Position numbers and translations under genes: made by a program. Below the pieces are notes generated by a model, which was given only the letters and a program-made list of their open reading frames with translations, was not told the DNA's origin and did no database searches. Below are positions 17,160-27,611 of a DNA stretch of 64,000 bases, piece by piece (the first letter of the stretch is position 1; each line of letters starts with the position of its first letter). The stretch comes from Brevibacterium sp. CBA3109. GTDB taxonomy: Bacteria > Actinomycetota > Actinomycetes > Actinomycetales > Brevibacteriaceae. Location: contig NZ_CP158281.1 of the NCBI RefSeq assembly GCF_040256645.1, positions 1,984,001-2,048,000 of the forward strand. The letters are read 5' to 3'.

Positions 17160-20084
17160 TCAGGCGTCGGGGACGATATTGACCAGTTTGGGCGCCCGCA
17201 CGATGACCTTGCGCACTCCAGCCCCGTCGAGCGCTTTGAGCGCATTCGGCGATTCCAGTGCCAGCTTCTCCAGATCCTCTGCCGAGATGTCTGGATCGAC
17301 TTCGAGACGCGCTCGCACCTTGCCCTTGACCTGGACGACGCAGGTGACCTGGTCGGCGACCAGATGCTGCGGATCGACAGCGGGGAAGGACGCATAGGTC
17401 AGCGTCGATGTGTGGCCCAGCTTTGACCACAGCTCCTCGGCCAGGTGCGGTGCGAAGGGCGAGAGCATGATGGCCAGCGGTTCAAGCACATCGGCCGTGG
17501 CTCCGCCGTGCTTCGTCGCGTGGTTCGTGAGCACGATCAGCTTCGAGATCGCGGTGTTGAATCGCAGGTGGTCCATGTCGTCACGAACACCATCGATGAC
17601 CTGGTGGAGAACCTTGAGCGTCTCAGGGTCTGCCGCACCGTCCCTGATCACGGACTCACCGGTGGTTTCGTCCACGAAGAGGCGCCACACGCGCTGCAGG
17701 AACCGCTGCGCACCGACGACAGCACGCGTCTCCCAGGGACGAGCCTGTTCGATCGGTCCCATCGACATCTCATAGACACGGAACGTGTCAGCACCGTAGG
17801 CGTCATACATTTCATCGGGCATGACGGAGTTCTTCAGCGACTTGCCGATCTTGCCGTACTCACGGTTGACCTGCGCACCGTCGTGCCAGAAGGTCGAATC
17901 GCCGTTGTCATCGGTCTTCTCCTCCACCTCGGCGGCGGGAACGTAGACCCCGCGCGAGTCGGTGTAGGCGTAGGCCTGGATGTAGCCCTGATTGACCAGA
18001 CGATGGAATGGCTCAGACGATGACACGTGGCCAAGATCGAACAGGATCTTGTGCCAGAACCGGGCGTAGAGCAGGTGCAGAACCGAGTGCTCGGCACCGC
18101 CGACATAGAGATCGGCGCCGCCTCGAGGTTTGGATTCGCGCGGGCCCATCCAGTACTTCTCGTTGACCGGGTCCACGAGACGTTCACTGTTGTGCGGATC
18201 GGCGTAGCGCAGCTGATACCAGGACGATCCTGCCCAGTTGGGCATCGTGTTCGTCTCGCGGTAGTACTTCTGCGGACCGTCGCCCAGGTCGAGTTCGACC
18301 TCGACCCAGTCGCGATTGCGCCCCAGGGCCGGTTCCGGATGGCTGTCGGCGTCGTCGGCGGCAAACGTCCGAGGAGCGAAGTCATCGACCTCGGGCAGCG
18401 CGACCGGCAGCATGGAGTCGGGTAAGGCGATGGGCGTTCCGGCCTCGTTGTAGACGATCGGGAAGGGTTCGCCCCAATAGCGCTGGCGTGAGAACAGCCA
18501 GTCCCGCAGACGGTACTGGGTCGACTCGGTGGCCAGCCCTTTGTCGGCCAGCCATTCGGTGATCTTTGCCTTCGCCGCTTCGACCTCGAGACCGTTGATA
18601 TCGATCTCGTCGTTGGCGGAGTTGATCATCACGCCGGTTCCGGTGAAGGGCGTATCCTCATCGTGGTCGGCCGGAGGCGCAACGGTACGCACATAAGGCA
18701 GGCCGAAGGACTTCGCGAAGTCCCAGTCGCGGGCGTCCTCGGCCGGAACAGCCATGATCGCACCGGTTCCATAACCCATCAGCACATAGTCGGCGACGAA
18801 GACCGGAACCTGCTCACCGGTCGCAGGATTGATCGCATAGGATCCGGTGAAGATCCCAGTCTTGTCCTTGCTCTGCTGACGATCCGCATCGGTCTTCGCA
18901 GCTGCATCGCGCTGGTAGGCGGCGATCGCCTCGGCAGGGGTGGGCTGATCACCGCGCCAGGAATCGGGCGTCTGATCGCCCCATTCAGCGGCTGTGAGCT
19001 CGGCAACCTGCGGATGCTCTGGGCTGAGCACGAGATAGGTGGCGCCGAAAAGTGTGTCCGGACGGGTCGTGTAGACCTCGACCTGAGCATCTGATGCGGC
19101 CACAGGCAGGCGCAGCAGGGCACCCTTGGAGCGGCCGATCCAATTGACCTGCATGCTGCGCACTGCCGAAGGCCAATCCAAATCGTCCAGATCGTCGATG
19201 AGGCGATCGGCGTAGGCGGTGATGCGCATGTTCCACTGCCGCAGGCGGCGGGTGTAGACCGGGAAGTTGCCGCGCTCGGACAAACCTTCGGCAGTGACCT
19301 CCTCGTTCGCGAGCACGGTGCCCAACCCCGGGCACCAGTTGACCGGGGACTCCGAGACATAGGCCAAACGGTAGTCCTGCAGGATGTTCTCCTGCTCGGC
19401 CGGGCTCAGCTCGGACCAGGGACGAGAGTCAGGCGTCTGTCTGGTTCCCTGGGCGAACGCCTCGATCAGTGTGGAGATCGGCCGAGCCGCACCGACAGAG
19501 TCCTCTCCCTCGGTGCTTGCCTCTGGGTCGTACCAGGAATTGAAGATCTGCAGGAAGATCCACTGGGTCCACCGGACGAAGTCATCGTCAGTGGTCGCGA
19601 AGCTGCGGCGTGCGTCGTGGGCGAGCCCCAGTCGACGCAGCTGGCGTGTCATGTTCTTGATATTCGCATCAGTCGTAATGCGCGGGTGCTGGCCCGTCTG
19701 GACTGCATACAGATCTGCTGGCAATCCGAAGGCGTCATAGGACAGTGCGTGCATGACGTTGTGCCCGCGCATCCGCTGATAGCGGCCGTAGACATCCGTG
19801 CCCAGATAGCCCAGCGGGTGGCCAACATGCAGGCCCGCCCCAGAGGGGTAAGGGAACATGTCCATGATGTAGAGGGACTCACGCTCGCCGAGTGCCTGTG
19901 GCGGACCATAGGCGGACTCCGGATCCTGTCGACCAAGTTCTCCCACAGCCTGGCTCAGATCACCAGTGGGGTTCGGGGCATGGAATGTTCCCGCCTCTTC
20001 CCACGTGTGCTGCCACGACTTCTCGATCTTCTCGGCCAGCACCGCGTCATAGCGGAAACTGGTCTCCTCAGGAATCGTCGTCAT
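17160..20084 (-). CDS. leuS: Leucyl-tRNA synthetase
   Basis: LeuRS charges tRNA-Leu. The 974-aa protein is typical for long actinobacterial LeuRS. The class I signature appears as HVGHPLGY (HIGH type) after [12 protein letters not shown]. The CP1 editing domain lies in the middle ([19 protein letters not shown] and the region around [20 protein letters not shown]). The second signature is present as KIGKSLKN (KMSKS type). The anticodon-binding and C-terminal domains end with [19 protein letters not shown] found no T-box leader in the 190 bp upstream. It is divergent from the acyl-CoA ligase gene. Confidence 0.97.
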   Translation of the reverse strand: MTTIPEETSFRYDAVLAEKIEKSWQHTWEEAGTFHAPNPTGDLSQAVGELGRQDPESAYGPPQALGERESLYIMDMFPYPSGAGLHVGHPLGYLGTDVYGRYQRMRGHNVMHALSYDAFGLPADLYAVQTGQHPRITTDANIKNMTRQLRRLGLAHDARRSFATTDDDFVRWTQWIFLQIFNSWYDPEASTEGEDSVGAARPISTLIEAFAQGTRQTPDSRPWSELSPAEQENILQDYRLAYVSESPVNWCPGLGTVLANEEVTAEGLSERGNFPVYTRRLRQWNMRITAYADRLIDDLDDLDWPSAVRSMQVNWIGRSKGALLRLPVAASDAQVEVYTTRPDTLFGATYLVLSPEHPQVAELTAAEWGDQTPDSWRGDQPTPAEAIAAYQRDAAAKTDADRQQSKDKTGIFTGSYAINPATGEQVPVFVADYVLMGYGTGAIMAVPAEDARDWDFAKSFGLPYVRTVAPPADHDEDTPFTGTGVMINSANDEIDINGLEVEAAKAKITEWLADKGLATESTQYRLRDWLFSRQRYWGEPFPIVYNEAGTPIALPDSMLPVALPEVDDFAPRTFAADDADSHPEPALGRNRDWVEVELDLGDGPQKYYRETNTMPNWAGSSWYQLRYADPHNSERLVDPVNEKYWMGPRESKPRGGADLYVGGAEHSVLHLLYARFWHKILFDLGHVSSSEPFHRLVNQGYIQAYAYTDSRGVYVPAAEVEEKTDDNGDSTFWHDGAQVNREYGKIGKSLKNSVMPDEMYDAYGADTFRVYEMSMGPIEQARPWETRAVVGAQRFLQRVWRLFVDETTGESVIRDGAADPETLKVLHQVIDGVRDDMDHLRFNTAISKLIVLTNHATKHGGATADVLEPLAIMLSPFAPHLAEELWSKLGHTSTLTYASFPAVDPQHLVADQVTCVVQVKGKVRARLEVDPDISAEDLEKLALESPNALKALDGAGVRKVIVRAPKLVNIVPDA

Positions 20085-20201
20085 TACCTTCCTTCACTGA
20101 CTGGGCGTGAGCGGGTTTCGACCATCGTACTCTGAACATTCCCTGCATCGACTTGGCTAGACTGCCAGATAGACGTGTGAGGAGGGTTTGAGCTTCCAAA
20201 C

Positions 20202-20220
20202 GTGAGGGATTTCACCTCAC
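20202..20220. promoter_or_regulatory. Candidate operator upstream of acyl-CoA ligase
   Basis: Inverted repeat GTGAGG-N7-CCTCAC in the leuS/acyl-CoA ligase intergenic region. A TAGGAT -10-like hexamer lies about 10-15 bp downstream, so a bound protein could block the promoter. GTGAGG occurs again near 20176. The regulator is unknown. Confidence 0.4.
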
Positions 20221-20274
20221 AACGCTCCCGCAGTAGGATAACCGGGCAGTAACTTACGCCCAGAAGGAGACCTC

Positions 20275-22083
20275 ATGAGCCCAGCGACAATGCAGCAGTC
20301 AACAACCCCGGTCGTCGGCTTCGAGGTCGACACGACCTCTTCGACGACCGATGTCTTCCTCGCGACGGTTACCGAGAACCCGAACCGTCCTCTCGTGGCC
20401 AAGCCTGTCGAGGACGACTGGGAAGAGGTGTCTGCGGGTGAATTCCTCACCCAGGTCAGAAACGCGGCCAAGGGACTCATCGCCTCGGGTGTCGAGGTCG
20501 GAGACCGAATCGCGATCTTCGGACCGACCTCTTACGAATGGACTCTCAGCGACTACACCGCCTGGTTCGCCGGAGCTGTCTCAGTCCCGTTCTACGACAC
20601 CTCCTCCGAAGCACAGCTCGCCTGGATGATCCAGGACGCAGGCGTCGGCCGCGGCCTCGTCAGCAGTCGCGAACATGCCGACCGGGTCGAAGCCGCCGCA
20701 GCCGCCGCCGGAGTCCCTGCCCCGCAGCTGTGGATCTGGGATCAGGGAGCCTTCTCCGAACTCGAGGCCACCGGCCGACAGATCAGCGACGATGCCCTCG
20801 AAGCCCAGCGCCAGCAGGTCACAGGCGATTCGGTCGCCACACTCATCTACACCTCCGGCACCACCGGCAGGCCTAAGGGATGCGTCCTGACTCACGGGAA
20901 CTTCGTCCAGACCGCGCAGGCCGCGCAGATGCAGATCCCTGATGTCTTCGCGACAGGCATGCGATGCCTCCTGTTTCTGCCGCAGGCACACGTCTTCGCC
21001 CGTTTCATCGAAGTTCTCTCGATCAGCTCCGGTGCCCTCCTGGCACATCAGTCCGACCTTACGAAGCTCACCGACTCCCTGGGCAGCTTCCGCCCGTCGT
21101 TCATCCTCGGGGTCCCTCGCGTCTTCGAGAAGGTCTACAACTCCGCACTGGCCAAGGCCGAATCCGGTGGTCAGGACAAGATCTTCCGCCGTGCCGAACA
21201 GGTCGCCGTGGCCTACTCCAAGGCCATGGACGCAGGCAAGATCCCGATCACGCTCAAACTGCAGCATGCACTGTTCGACAAGCTCGTGTACTCGAAGCTG
21301 CGCTCTGTCATGGGCAACAATGTCACCCACGCGGTCTCCGGCGGCGGTCCGCTCGGCGCCCACCTCGGTCACTTCTTCCGCGGAGTCGGCCTCATCGTCC
21401 TCGAGGGATACGGCCTGACGGAAACGACCGCTCCCATCACTGTGAACGTGCCGGACAAGGCCAAAATAGGCACTGTCGGAGTTCCACTGCCCGGGGTGAG
21501 CGTGGCGATCGCCCCCGATGGTGAGATCCTGGCCAAGGGCGCCCCGGTCTTCCGCGAATACTGGAACAACCCGAAGGCCACCGCCAAGGAATTCCACGAC
21601 GGCTGGTTCGCCACCGGCGACCTTGGGTCGCTCGACGAGGACGGCTACCTCACGATCAACGGCCGCAAGAAGGAGATCATCGTCACCTCGAGTGGAAAGA
21701 ACATCGCGCCGGCACCACTCGAAGACGCCCTGCGACGCCACCCCCTCATCGGCCAGCCCGTAGTCGTCGGAGATAACCGGAAATTCATCTCCGCGCTCAT
21801 CTTCCTCGACTCGGAGGTGCTGCCGACATGGTTGAAGAATCAGGACCTGCCAGAGATGGACCTGCGCCAGGCTTCCGCTGACGAAACGGTGAGGGCCACC
21901 ATCGAGAAGGCAGTCGAGAACGTCAACAGAACGGTGTCGCGGGCAGAGGGCATCAAGAAGTTCGCAATCCTGCCAGTTGAGCTCACCGAAGACAACGGAT
22001 ACCTGTCGGCCAAGCAGTCGGTCAAGCGTCACGCCGTCGGCAAGGACTTCGCCGCTGACATCGATGTGCTATACGCCGACTGA
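20275..22083 (+). CDS. Long-chain acyl-CoA synthetase (AMP-dependent ligase)
   Basis: Adenylate-forming enzyme that activates fatty acids with ATP and CoA. The 602-aa protein resembles the actinobacterial FadD15-like group of long-chain ligases. It shows the P-loop-like TLIYTSGTTGRPKGCVLTHGN, the linker around FILGVPRVFEKVYNSAL, the YGLTETTAPITVN motif, the hinge WFATGDLGSLDEDGYLTINGRKKEIIVTSSGKNIAP, and the C-terminal NGYLSAKQSVKR with the expected lysines. The ATG has an excellent AGAAGGAG ribosome site. It is followed 72 bp later by the GST-like gene. Confidence 0.92.
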   Translation: MSPATMQQSTTPVVGFEVDTTSSTTDVFLATVTENPNRPLVAKPVEDDWEEVSAGEFLTQVRNAAKGLIASGVEVGDRIAIFGPTSYEWTLSDYTAWFAGAVSVPFYDTSSEAQLAWMIQDAGVGRGLVSSREHADRVEAAAAAAGVPAPQLWIWDQGAFSELEATGRQISDDALEAQRQQVTGDSVATLIYTSGTTGRPKGCVLTHGNFVQTAQAAQMQIPDVFATGMRCLLFLPQAHVFARFIEVLSISSGALLAHQSDLTKLTDSLGSFRPSFILGVPRVFEKVYNSALAKAESGGQDKIFRRAEQVAVAYSKAMDAGKIPITLKLQHALFDKLVYSKLRSVMGNNVTHAVSGGGPLGAHLGHFFRGVGLIVLEGYGLTETTAPITVNVPDKAKIGTVGVPLPGVSVAIAPDGEILAKGAPVFREYWNNPKATAKEFHDGWFATGDLGSLDEDGYLTINGRKKEIIVTSSGKNIAPAPLEDALRRHPLIGQPVVVGDNRKFISALIFLDSEVLPTWLKNQDLPEMDLRQASADETVRATIEKAVENVNRTVSRAEGIKKFAILPVELTEDNGYLSAKQSVKRHAVGKDFAADIDVLYAD

Positions 22084-22155
22084 CCACATTCCGGCGGTGA
22101 GACGTAGGCTGGGAGTCCATGAAACTACTCAGGCACCTTCGCGAAGGAGCAGACC

Positions 22156-23193
<1,038 letters not shown>

Positions 23194-23364
23194 CGCTGCT
23201 GGCGAAGACCCCGCAGACAGTGTGGAACCGGCGGAGGGCACTGTCGAGGACAGAACCAGTATGGTCAAAAGTCTGGATTAGAAGCACGGTCCACCACTCT
23301 CAGCGCGTTCCCAGCAGTTAGTCTTTAAACAGACATCTGCGGGTTAAGATCGAAGGAGCACGAA

Positions 23365-24405
23365 GTGGCACCAGCCAAAGTACTGGCCTCACGCAACACC
23401 GTGGCCGAAGCCGGCCACAACGCCATCACCCAGCCGGGTCCCGCTCATCTGATGCGCGCGATCAAGCGCTTCGGCGAGCGGCTGGGCAATCAATTCGGTG
23501 GCGCTATCACCTACTTCCTGGTCCTCGCGGTGATGCCGATCGCGATGTTCACCTTCGCAAGTCTGGGCTTCGTCCTCGATGTGCTGAGGCCGGAGCTCCT
23601 CCCCGTCGTCGTCGAGCAGATCGAGACGCAGGTGGGCGGAAATTCGTCACTGACAGATCAGTTGGAGAGCTTCCTCACCAGCTGGCAGTCGGTCGGAATC
23701 ATCGCCATCCTGGCCGCCCTCTACACGGGGCAGGGATTCATCGGCAACCTCGGTGCCGCTGTGAGAGCGCAGCTGCACGCAGACTTCGATGACGCCGTGC
23801 CCGACAAAACGTTCGTCAAGAAGATCCTCAACAACGTTGCAACGCTCTTGGGACTCATCATCGGCCTGCTGCTCACTGTGGCATTGACCGTCATCGGCAG
23901 CGGTCTTCAGCCGCTCATCAGCGAGAAACTCAATCTTCCAGGGTGGGCCTCGGGCCTGCTGGTCGTCGTTCCGATCATCATCACTCTGGGCGCCGCGTGG
24001 CTGATCTTCATGTTCCTCTTCACCATGCTGCCCGACCATCCGGTGGGCAAGAGAGCCAAGATCAGGGGCTCACTCATCGGCGCTGTGGCCTTCACGATCC
24101 TCCTCAACCTGGCCACGGTCCTCGTCGAGATCTTCTCCGGCAACAAAGCCGCAGGCGTGTTCGGTTCGATCATCGCGATCATGCTGACGATGAATATCTT
24201 CGCCCGGATAGTCCTGTTCGTTGCGGCCTGGATCGGCACCGCGAACCCACCGCGGCCGCAGGAAGATCCCTCACCCGAATACCGACTCGTCGAGCCCCAG
24301 GTCCAGATCCAGAGTCTCGGCGCACTCCTGACCGGTGCCGGCATCGTCGCACTGACGCTGCTCGGATTCCGGCGATACGACGAACACCAGACGAAACGCG
24401 AGTAG
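23365..24405 (+). CDS. YihY/BrkB family membrane protein
   Basis: Integral membrane protein of 346 aa with about six predicted helices. It matches the YihY/virulence factor BrkB family. The start is GTG with GAAGGAG upstream. Characteristic parts are the first helix (GGAITYFLVLAVMPIAMFTFASLGFVL), the loop with LTSWQSVGIIAILAALYTGQGFIGNLGAAV, and the C-terminal helices ending at VLFVAAWIGTA. The final 50 residues include another hydrophobic segment (LLTGAGIVALTLLGF). Function of the family is unclear; early reports of RNase BN activity for YihY were withdrawn in favour of RNase Z. Confidence 0.87.
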   Translation: MAPAKVLASRNTVAEAGHNAITQPGPAHLMRAIKRFGERLGNQFGGAITYFLVLAVMPIAMFTFASLGFVLDVLRPELLPVVVEQIETQVGGNSSLTDQLESFLTSWQSVGIIAILAALYTGQGFIGNLGAAVRAQLHADFDDAVPDKTFVKKILNNVATLLGLIIGLLLTVALTVIGSGLQPLISEKLNLPGWASGLLVVVPIIITLGAAWLIFMFLFTMLPDHPVGKRAKIRGSLIGAVAFTILLNLATVLVEIFSGNKAAGVFGSIIAIMLTMNIFARIVLFVAAWIGTANPPRPQEDPSPEYRLVEPQVQIQSLGALLTGAGIVALTLLGFRRYDEHQTKRE

Positions 24406-24458
24406 GCAACCCGTTAGACTGGGCGAGAATTCGCTAACTGACCGAGGAGATACGACCT

Positions 24459-25886
24459 TTGACTGATGCAACGACGGCTCGCCTGAATGAATGGGCGAAC
24501 AAGCAGACTGCCGCCGAAGAACTCATCCCACTGACCGGACGCCTGTATCGCGAACATGACGTGCTGCTGACGCTGTTCGGTCGGTCTCTGCTGAACAAGT
24601 CGGTGACCGGGATGATCAAGGCTCACCGCTACGCCCGCCACTTCCTCGGCGAGGATCTCGACATCGAGGTGACACTCAAGATCGTTCGGGCCCTGACCGA
24701 GCTCGACCTGGGGCCCACCCGAATCGACTTGGGCCGCCTCATTAAGAAACAGCAGGAACAGTCCGACTCCATCGAGGACTTCCTCTCCACCGAGCTCGAC
24801 TCGGTGGCGGGCACCAATGCTGAAGACGGTGCAGTTCGCGACATCGTGCTCTACGGCTTCGGCCGCATCGGCCGGCTGCTGGCCCGCATTCTCATCGATC
24901 GCGCCGGTGGAACAGGTATGCGTCTGCGTGCGATCGTCGTCCGCAAGGGCAGCGATGATGACATCGTCAAGCGCGCCTCGCTGCTGCGGCGTGACTCCGT
25001 GCACGGCAATTTCGACGGCAGCATCGTCGTCGATGAAGACGCCAACACGATCCAGGCCAACGGCACACTGATCCAGGTCATCTACTCCAACGATCCCTCG
25101 CAGGTCGATTACACCGAATACGGCATCAACGATGCCGTCATCGTCGACAACACGGGAAAATGGCGCGACGAAGAGGGCCTGTCCAACCACCTCGAGTGCC
25201 CCGGCGCGTCAAAGGTCATCCTCACTGCTCCCGGCAAGGGCGACGTCAAAAACATCGTCTACGGAGTCAACGACGCTGCCATCCTCGATGACGATAAGGT
25301 GATGTCAGCGGCATCGTGCACCACGAACGCGATCACCCCGGTGCTCAAGGCCCTCCATGACAAGTACGGGGTCCGCAACGGCCATGTCGAGACGGTGCAC
25401 TCATTCACCAATGATCAGAACCTCATCGACAACTTCCACAAGGGCTCTCGTCGTGGTCGCGCCGCTGGCCTCAACATGGTCCTCACGGAGACCGGAGCGG
25501 CCAAGGCCGTGGCAAAGGCTCTGCCAGAGCTCAAGGGCAAGCTCTCAGGCAACGCGATCCGCGTTCCGACACCGAACGTGTCGATGGCGATTCTCAACCT
25601 CAACCTTGAGACAGCAACGAGCGTCGATGAGCTCAACGAATTCCTTCGTGAGACCTCGATGAATTCGCCGTTGCGCAATCAGATCGACTACGTCTCCTCT
25701 CCCGAGCTGGTCTCCAGCGACCTCGTCGGTTCGAAGCGAGCAGGTGTCGTCGATGGTTTGGCCACGATCGTCGATGAAGATCGTGTCGTCGTCTACGTCT
25801 GGTACGACAACGAGTTCGGCTACAGCTGCCAGGTCATTCGCTGTGTGGCGAAGATGGCCGGGGTCGACGTTCCCGCGTTCCCCTGA
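24459..25886 (+). CDS. gap: Glyceraldehyde-3-phosphate dehydrogenase, long GapB-type
   Basis: This GAPDH has 475 aa, about 130 more than the classical enzyme. Residues 1-125 form a helical extension (EWANKQTAAEELIPLTGRLY, LDIEVTLKIVRALTELDLGPTRIDLGRLIKKQQEQ). The catalytic core follows: YGFGRIGRLLAR near residue 130, the catalytic Cys at about 287 in SAASCTTNAITP, HSFTNDQNLIDNFHKGSRRGRAAGLNMVLTETGAAKAV and WYDNEFGYSCQV. This architecture is that of Corynebacterium GapB/GapX, which favours gluconeogenesis and accepts NADP in that genus. Whether that holds here is inference. It starts with TTG 24459 after GAGGAGA. A terminator follows at 25907. Confidence 0.94.
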   Translation: MTDATTARLNEWANKQTAAEELIPLTGRLYREHDVLLTLFGRSLLNKSVTGMIKAHRYARHFLGEDLDIEVTLKIVRALTELDLGPTRIDLGRLIKKQQEQSDSIEDFLSTELDSVAGTNAEDGAVRDIVLYGFGRIGRLLARILIDRAGGTGMRLRAIVVRKGSDDDIVKRASLLRRDSVHGNFDGSIVVDEDANTIQANGTLIQVIYSNDPSQVDYTEYGINDAVIVDNTGKWRDEEGLSNHLECPGASKVILTAPGKGDVKNIVYGVNDAAILDDDKVMSAASCTTNAITPVLKALHDKYGVRNGHVETVHSFTNDQNLIDNFHKGSRRGRAAGLNMVLTETGAAKAVAKALPELKGKLSGNAIRVPTPNVSMAILNLNLETATSVDELNEFLRETSMNSPLRNQIDYVSSPELVSSDLVGSKRAGVVDGLATIVDEDRVVVYVWYDNEFGYSCQVIRCVAKMAGVDVPAFP

Positions 25887-25906
25887 CCTGATCCTGTTCC
25901 CATCCG

Positions 25907-25941
25907 GAAGCGCCCGCAGCCTGAATGGCTGTGGGCGCTTC
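25907..25941. terminator. Intrinsic terminator after gap
   Basis: Stem of 14 bp (25907-25920 with 25928-25941) with one G-T pair and a 7-nt loop, 20 bp after the gap stop codon. It lies before the convergent membrane protein gene, so it may act in both directions. Confidence 0.85.
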
Positions 25942-26043
25942 GCTGTCTGTGAATGCTGGCTAGTCTCGAGTGCTCTCCTGTTTACGTCTGCTGGGGTGTC
26001 CAGGCGCGGCCGGTGGCCGGCGAAGCTGGAGGCTGGAGGCTGC

Positions 26044-26649
26044 TCAGGCTCGTGCTCTGCCCTGGCGTGCCTTCTCATTCTCAACCGCGTCGTGGAGCCA
26101 GATCGGGGTATAGGTGCGGAACCGATTGGCCAGAGCGTCGTCACTGTCGAGAATCACGGCGAATCGATCATCGGCGCTCGAGAGTTCGTTGGCCCATATC
26201 GGTCCCAGACAGGCGAGGATCGCACATGCCAGCACGACCGCGACTGCCAGGATCGGTGTCGTCGAGAACAGCGTCCATCCGGACAGAATACCGAGCACCG
26301 CAAAGCCAGTCGCCACAGCCATTCCCGCGTTGCGGCTCCTGGGCGCACGGGCACGGGCCGGTCTGGCGGAGGCGACTGAGTCAAGTACGTCACGATTGAT
26401 CCTCGTCCATGCGACGATCGCACCCAGCGCACACACGATTCCGATCATGATGAGGCTGAAGGCGGAGAACAGCAGAACCGTGTCCACCCGAGTCCCCTGC
26501 GCCTGCATCGCCGCGCCGAGACCGGCGACGAGCATTGCGAGGGCCAAAACGAGCATGCTCAGCAGTCGTGCGCGGCGCACCGCTATGAGTTCACTGACAA
26601 CCTGAGCGAGGAACGCCCGCTGGGCAGCATGGTCTGACTTCTCGGTCAT
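26044..26649 (-). CDS. Hypothetical membrane protein, last gene of tetR operon
   Basis: I do not recognise a named family for this 201-aa protein. It has four predicted membrane helices in two pairs: LLSMLVLALAMLVAGLGAAM, VLLFSAFSLIMIGIVCALGAIVAW, AVATGFAVLGILSGWTLF and ILAVAVVLACAILACLGPIW. The cytoplasmic loop between the pairs is rich in Arg and Ala, and the soluble tail ends with RTYTPIWLHDAVENEKARQGRARA. The ATG at 26649 overlaps the stop codon of the preceding dehydrogenase gene (ATGA), which also argues against the longer frame opening at 26805. Its role in the operon is unknown. Short GCTGGAG repeats lie directly after its stop codon. Confidence 0.78.
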   Translation of the reverse strand: MTEKSDHAAQRAFLAQVVSELIAVRRARLLSMLVLALAMLVAGLGAAMQAQGTRVDTVLLFSAFSLIMIGIVCALGAIVAWTRINRDVLDSVASARPARARAPRSRNAGMAVATGFAVLGILSGWTLFSTTPILAVAVVLACAILACLGPIWANELSSADDRFAVILDSDDALANRFRTYTPIWLHDAVENEKARQGRARA

Positions 26650-27611
26650 CGTACGTATCCGGCTGCCTTGTCCACCGTGTGCGGGAACATCTCGCCCGCC
26701 ACGTACTTTTCGAACAGGTCGACGAACTGGTTGGCCAGACGCATGCGCCATCCATCGGTGTCCCCACTCATGTGCGGGGTGACGATGACGTTGTCCGCCT
26801 GCCACAAGGGATGATCGGCGGGCAGCGGCTCTTCGTCGAAGACGTCGAGTCCAGCGCCAGAGATCTGGCCAGTCTCGAGCGCGTTGACGAGGTCGGGGGT
26901 GACGACCCCCTCACCACGGCCGACATTGACGAAGTAGGCGCTGGGATCCATGGCGGCAAACACCTCGGCGTCGATGAGATTCTTCGTTTTGTCCGTCAGC
27001 GGCGCGATGTTGATGACCCAGTCCACCCCGGACAGATGAGAACTCAGCTGCGCGGAGTCGATGACGGTCCCGAAGTCAGCATCTCCGGTCCGAGCGTGGC
27101 TGCCGGCACCGGTGACGTTGACGTCGAGGGCGCTGAGGACCCTGGCGATCTCCCGGCCGATCGAACCTGTGCCGACGATCATGGCATGAGAGCCGGCCAG
27201 ATTCTTGGTCGATCGACGATTCCAGACCGAATCCCGCTGATCCTCAAGCGATCGCAGCGAGTTCTTCGCATGGATGAGGATGTAGTTGAGCACGAATTCT
27301 GCGATCGGTCGGTCGAATATTCCCCGGGCATTCGTGACCACGACGTCAGAGGCCGAGAGTTCGTCGAACAGCAGCGAGTCAACCCCTGCCGCGGCGGCGT
27401 GGATCCACTTCAGGCTGTCGGCGGTTCCGAATTCGCTGCGCAGCGCCTTTGAGAAGAAATCCCAGAGAAGGAGGACATCGGTGCCGGGCAGAGCGGAGCC
27501 CAGCTCGTGGGCCTCGACGATCCGAAGCTCGACATCCTCCCTCCGAGCGAGGTCAGTGAGCTGGTCGGGAATCTCTGTCCCGGGGGCGTTGAGTATTGTC
27601 AGTACCGTCAT
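26646..27611 (-). CDS. D-2-hydroxyacid dehydrogenase family protein
   Basis: NAD(P)-dependent oxidoreductase of the D-isomer-specific 2-hydroxyacid dehydrogenase family, 321 aa. The nucleotide-binding motif is VGTGSIGREIARVLSALDV. The catalytic Arg lies in NVGRGEGVVTPDLVNAL, the Glu in DVFDEEPLPADHPLW and the His in VIVTPHMSGDT. The substrate domain has the form of glyoxylate/hydroxypyruvate reductase-like members. The exact acid is not readable. It has an AAGGAG ribosome site and its start lies 59 bp inside the end of the upstream transporter gene. The gene overlaps the next one by 4 bp. Confidence 0.92.
   Translation of the reverse strand: MTVLTILNAPGTEIPDQLTDLARREDVELRIVEAHELGSALPGTDVLLLWDFFSKALRSEFGTADSLKWIHAAAAGVDSLLFDELSASDVVVTNARGIFDRPIAEFVLNYILIHAKNSLRSLEDQRDSVWNRRSTKNLAGSHAMIVGTGSIGREIARVLSALDVNVTGAGSHARTGDADFGTVIDSAQLSSHLSGVDWVINIAPLTDKTKNLIDAEVFAAMDPSAYFVNVGRGEGVVTPDLVNALETGQISGAGLDVFDEEPLPADHPLWQADNVIVTPHMSGDTDGWRMRLANQFVDLFEKYVAGEMFPHTVDKAAGYVR

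Noticed and set aside
20085..20274. T-box riboswitch upstream of leuS (also looked for before glyS at 43711-43800)
   Set aside because: No TGGNACCGCG-type T-box sequence and no terminator with the needed layout.
20581..22032. 483-codon minus-strand frame opposite the acyl-CoA ligase gene
   Set aside because: Antisense frame in a strongly coding region; its sequence has no known motifs and the plus-strand gene has complete family motifs.
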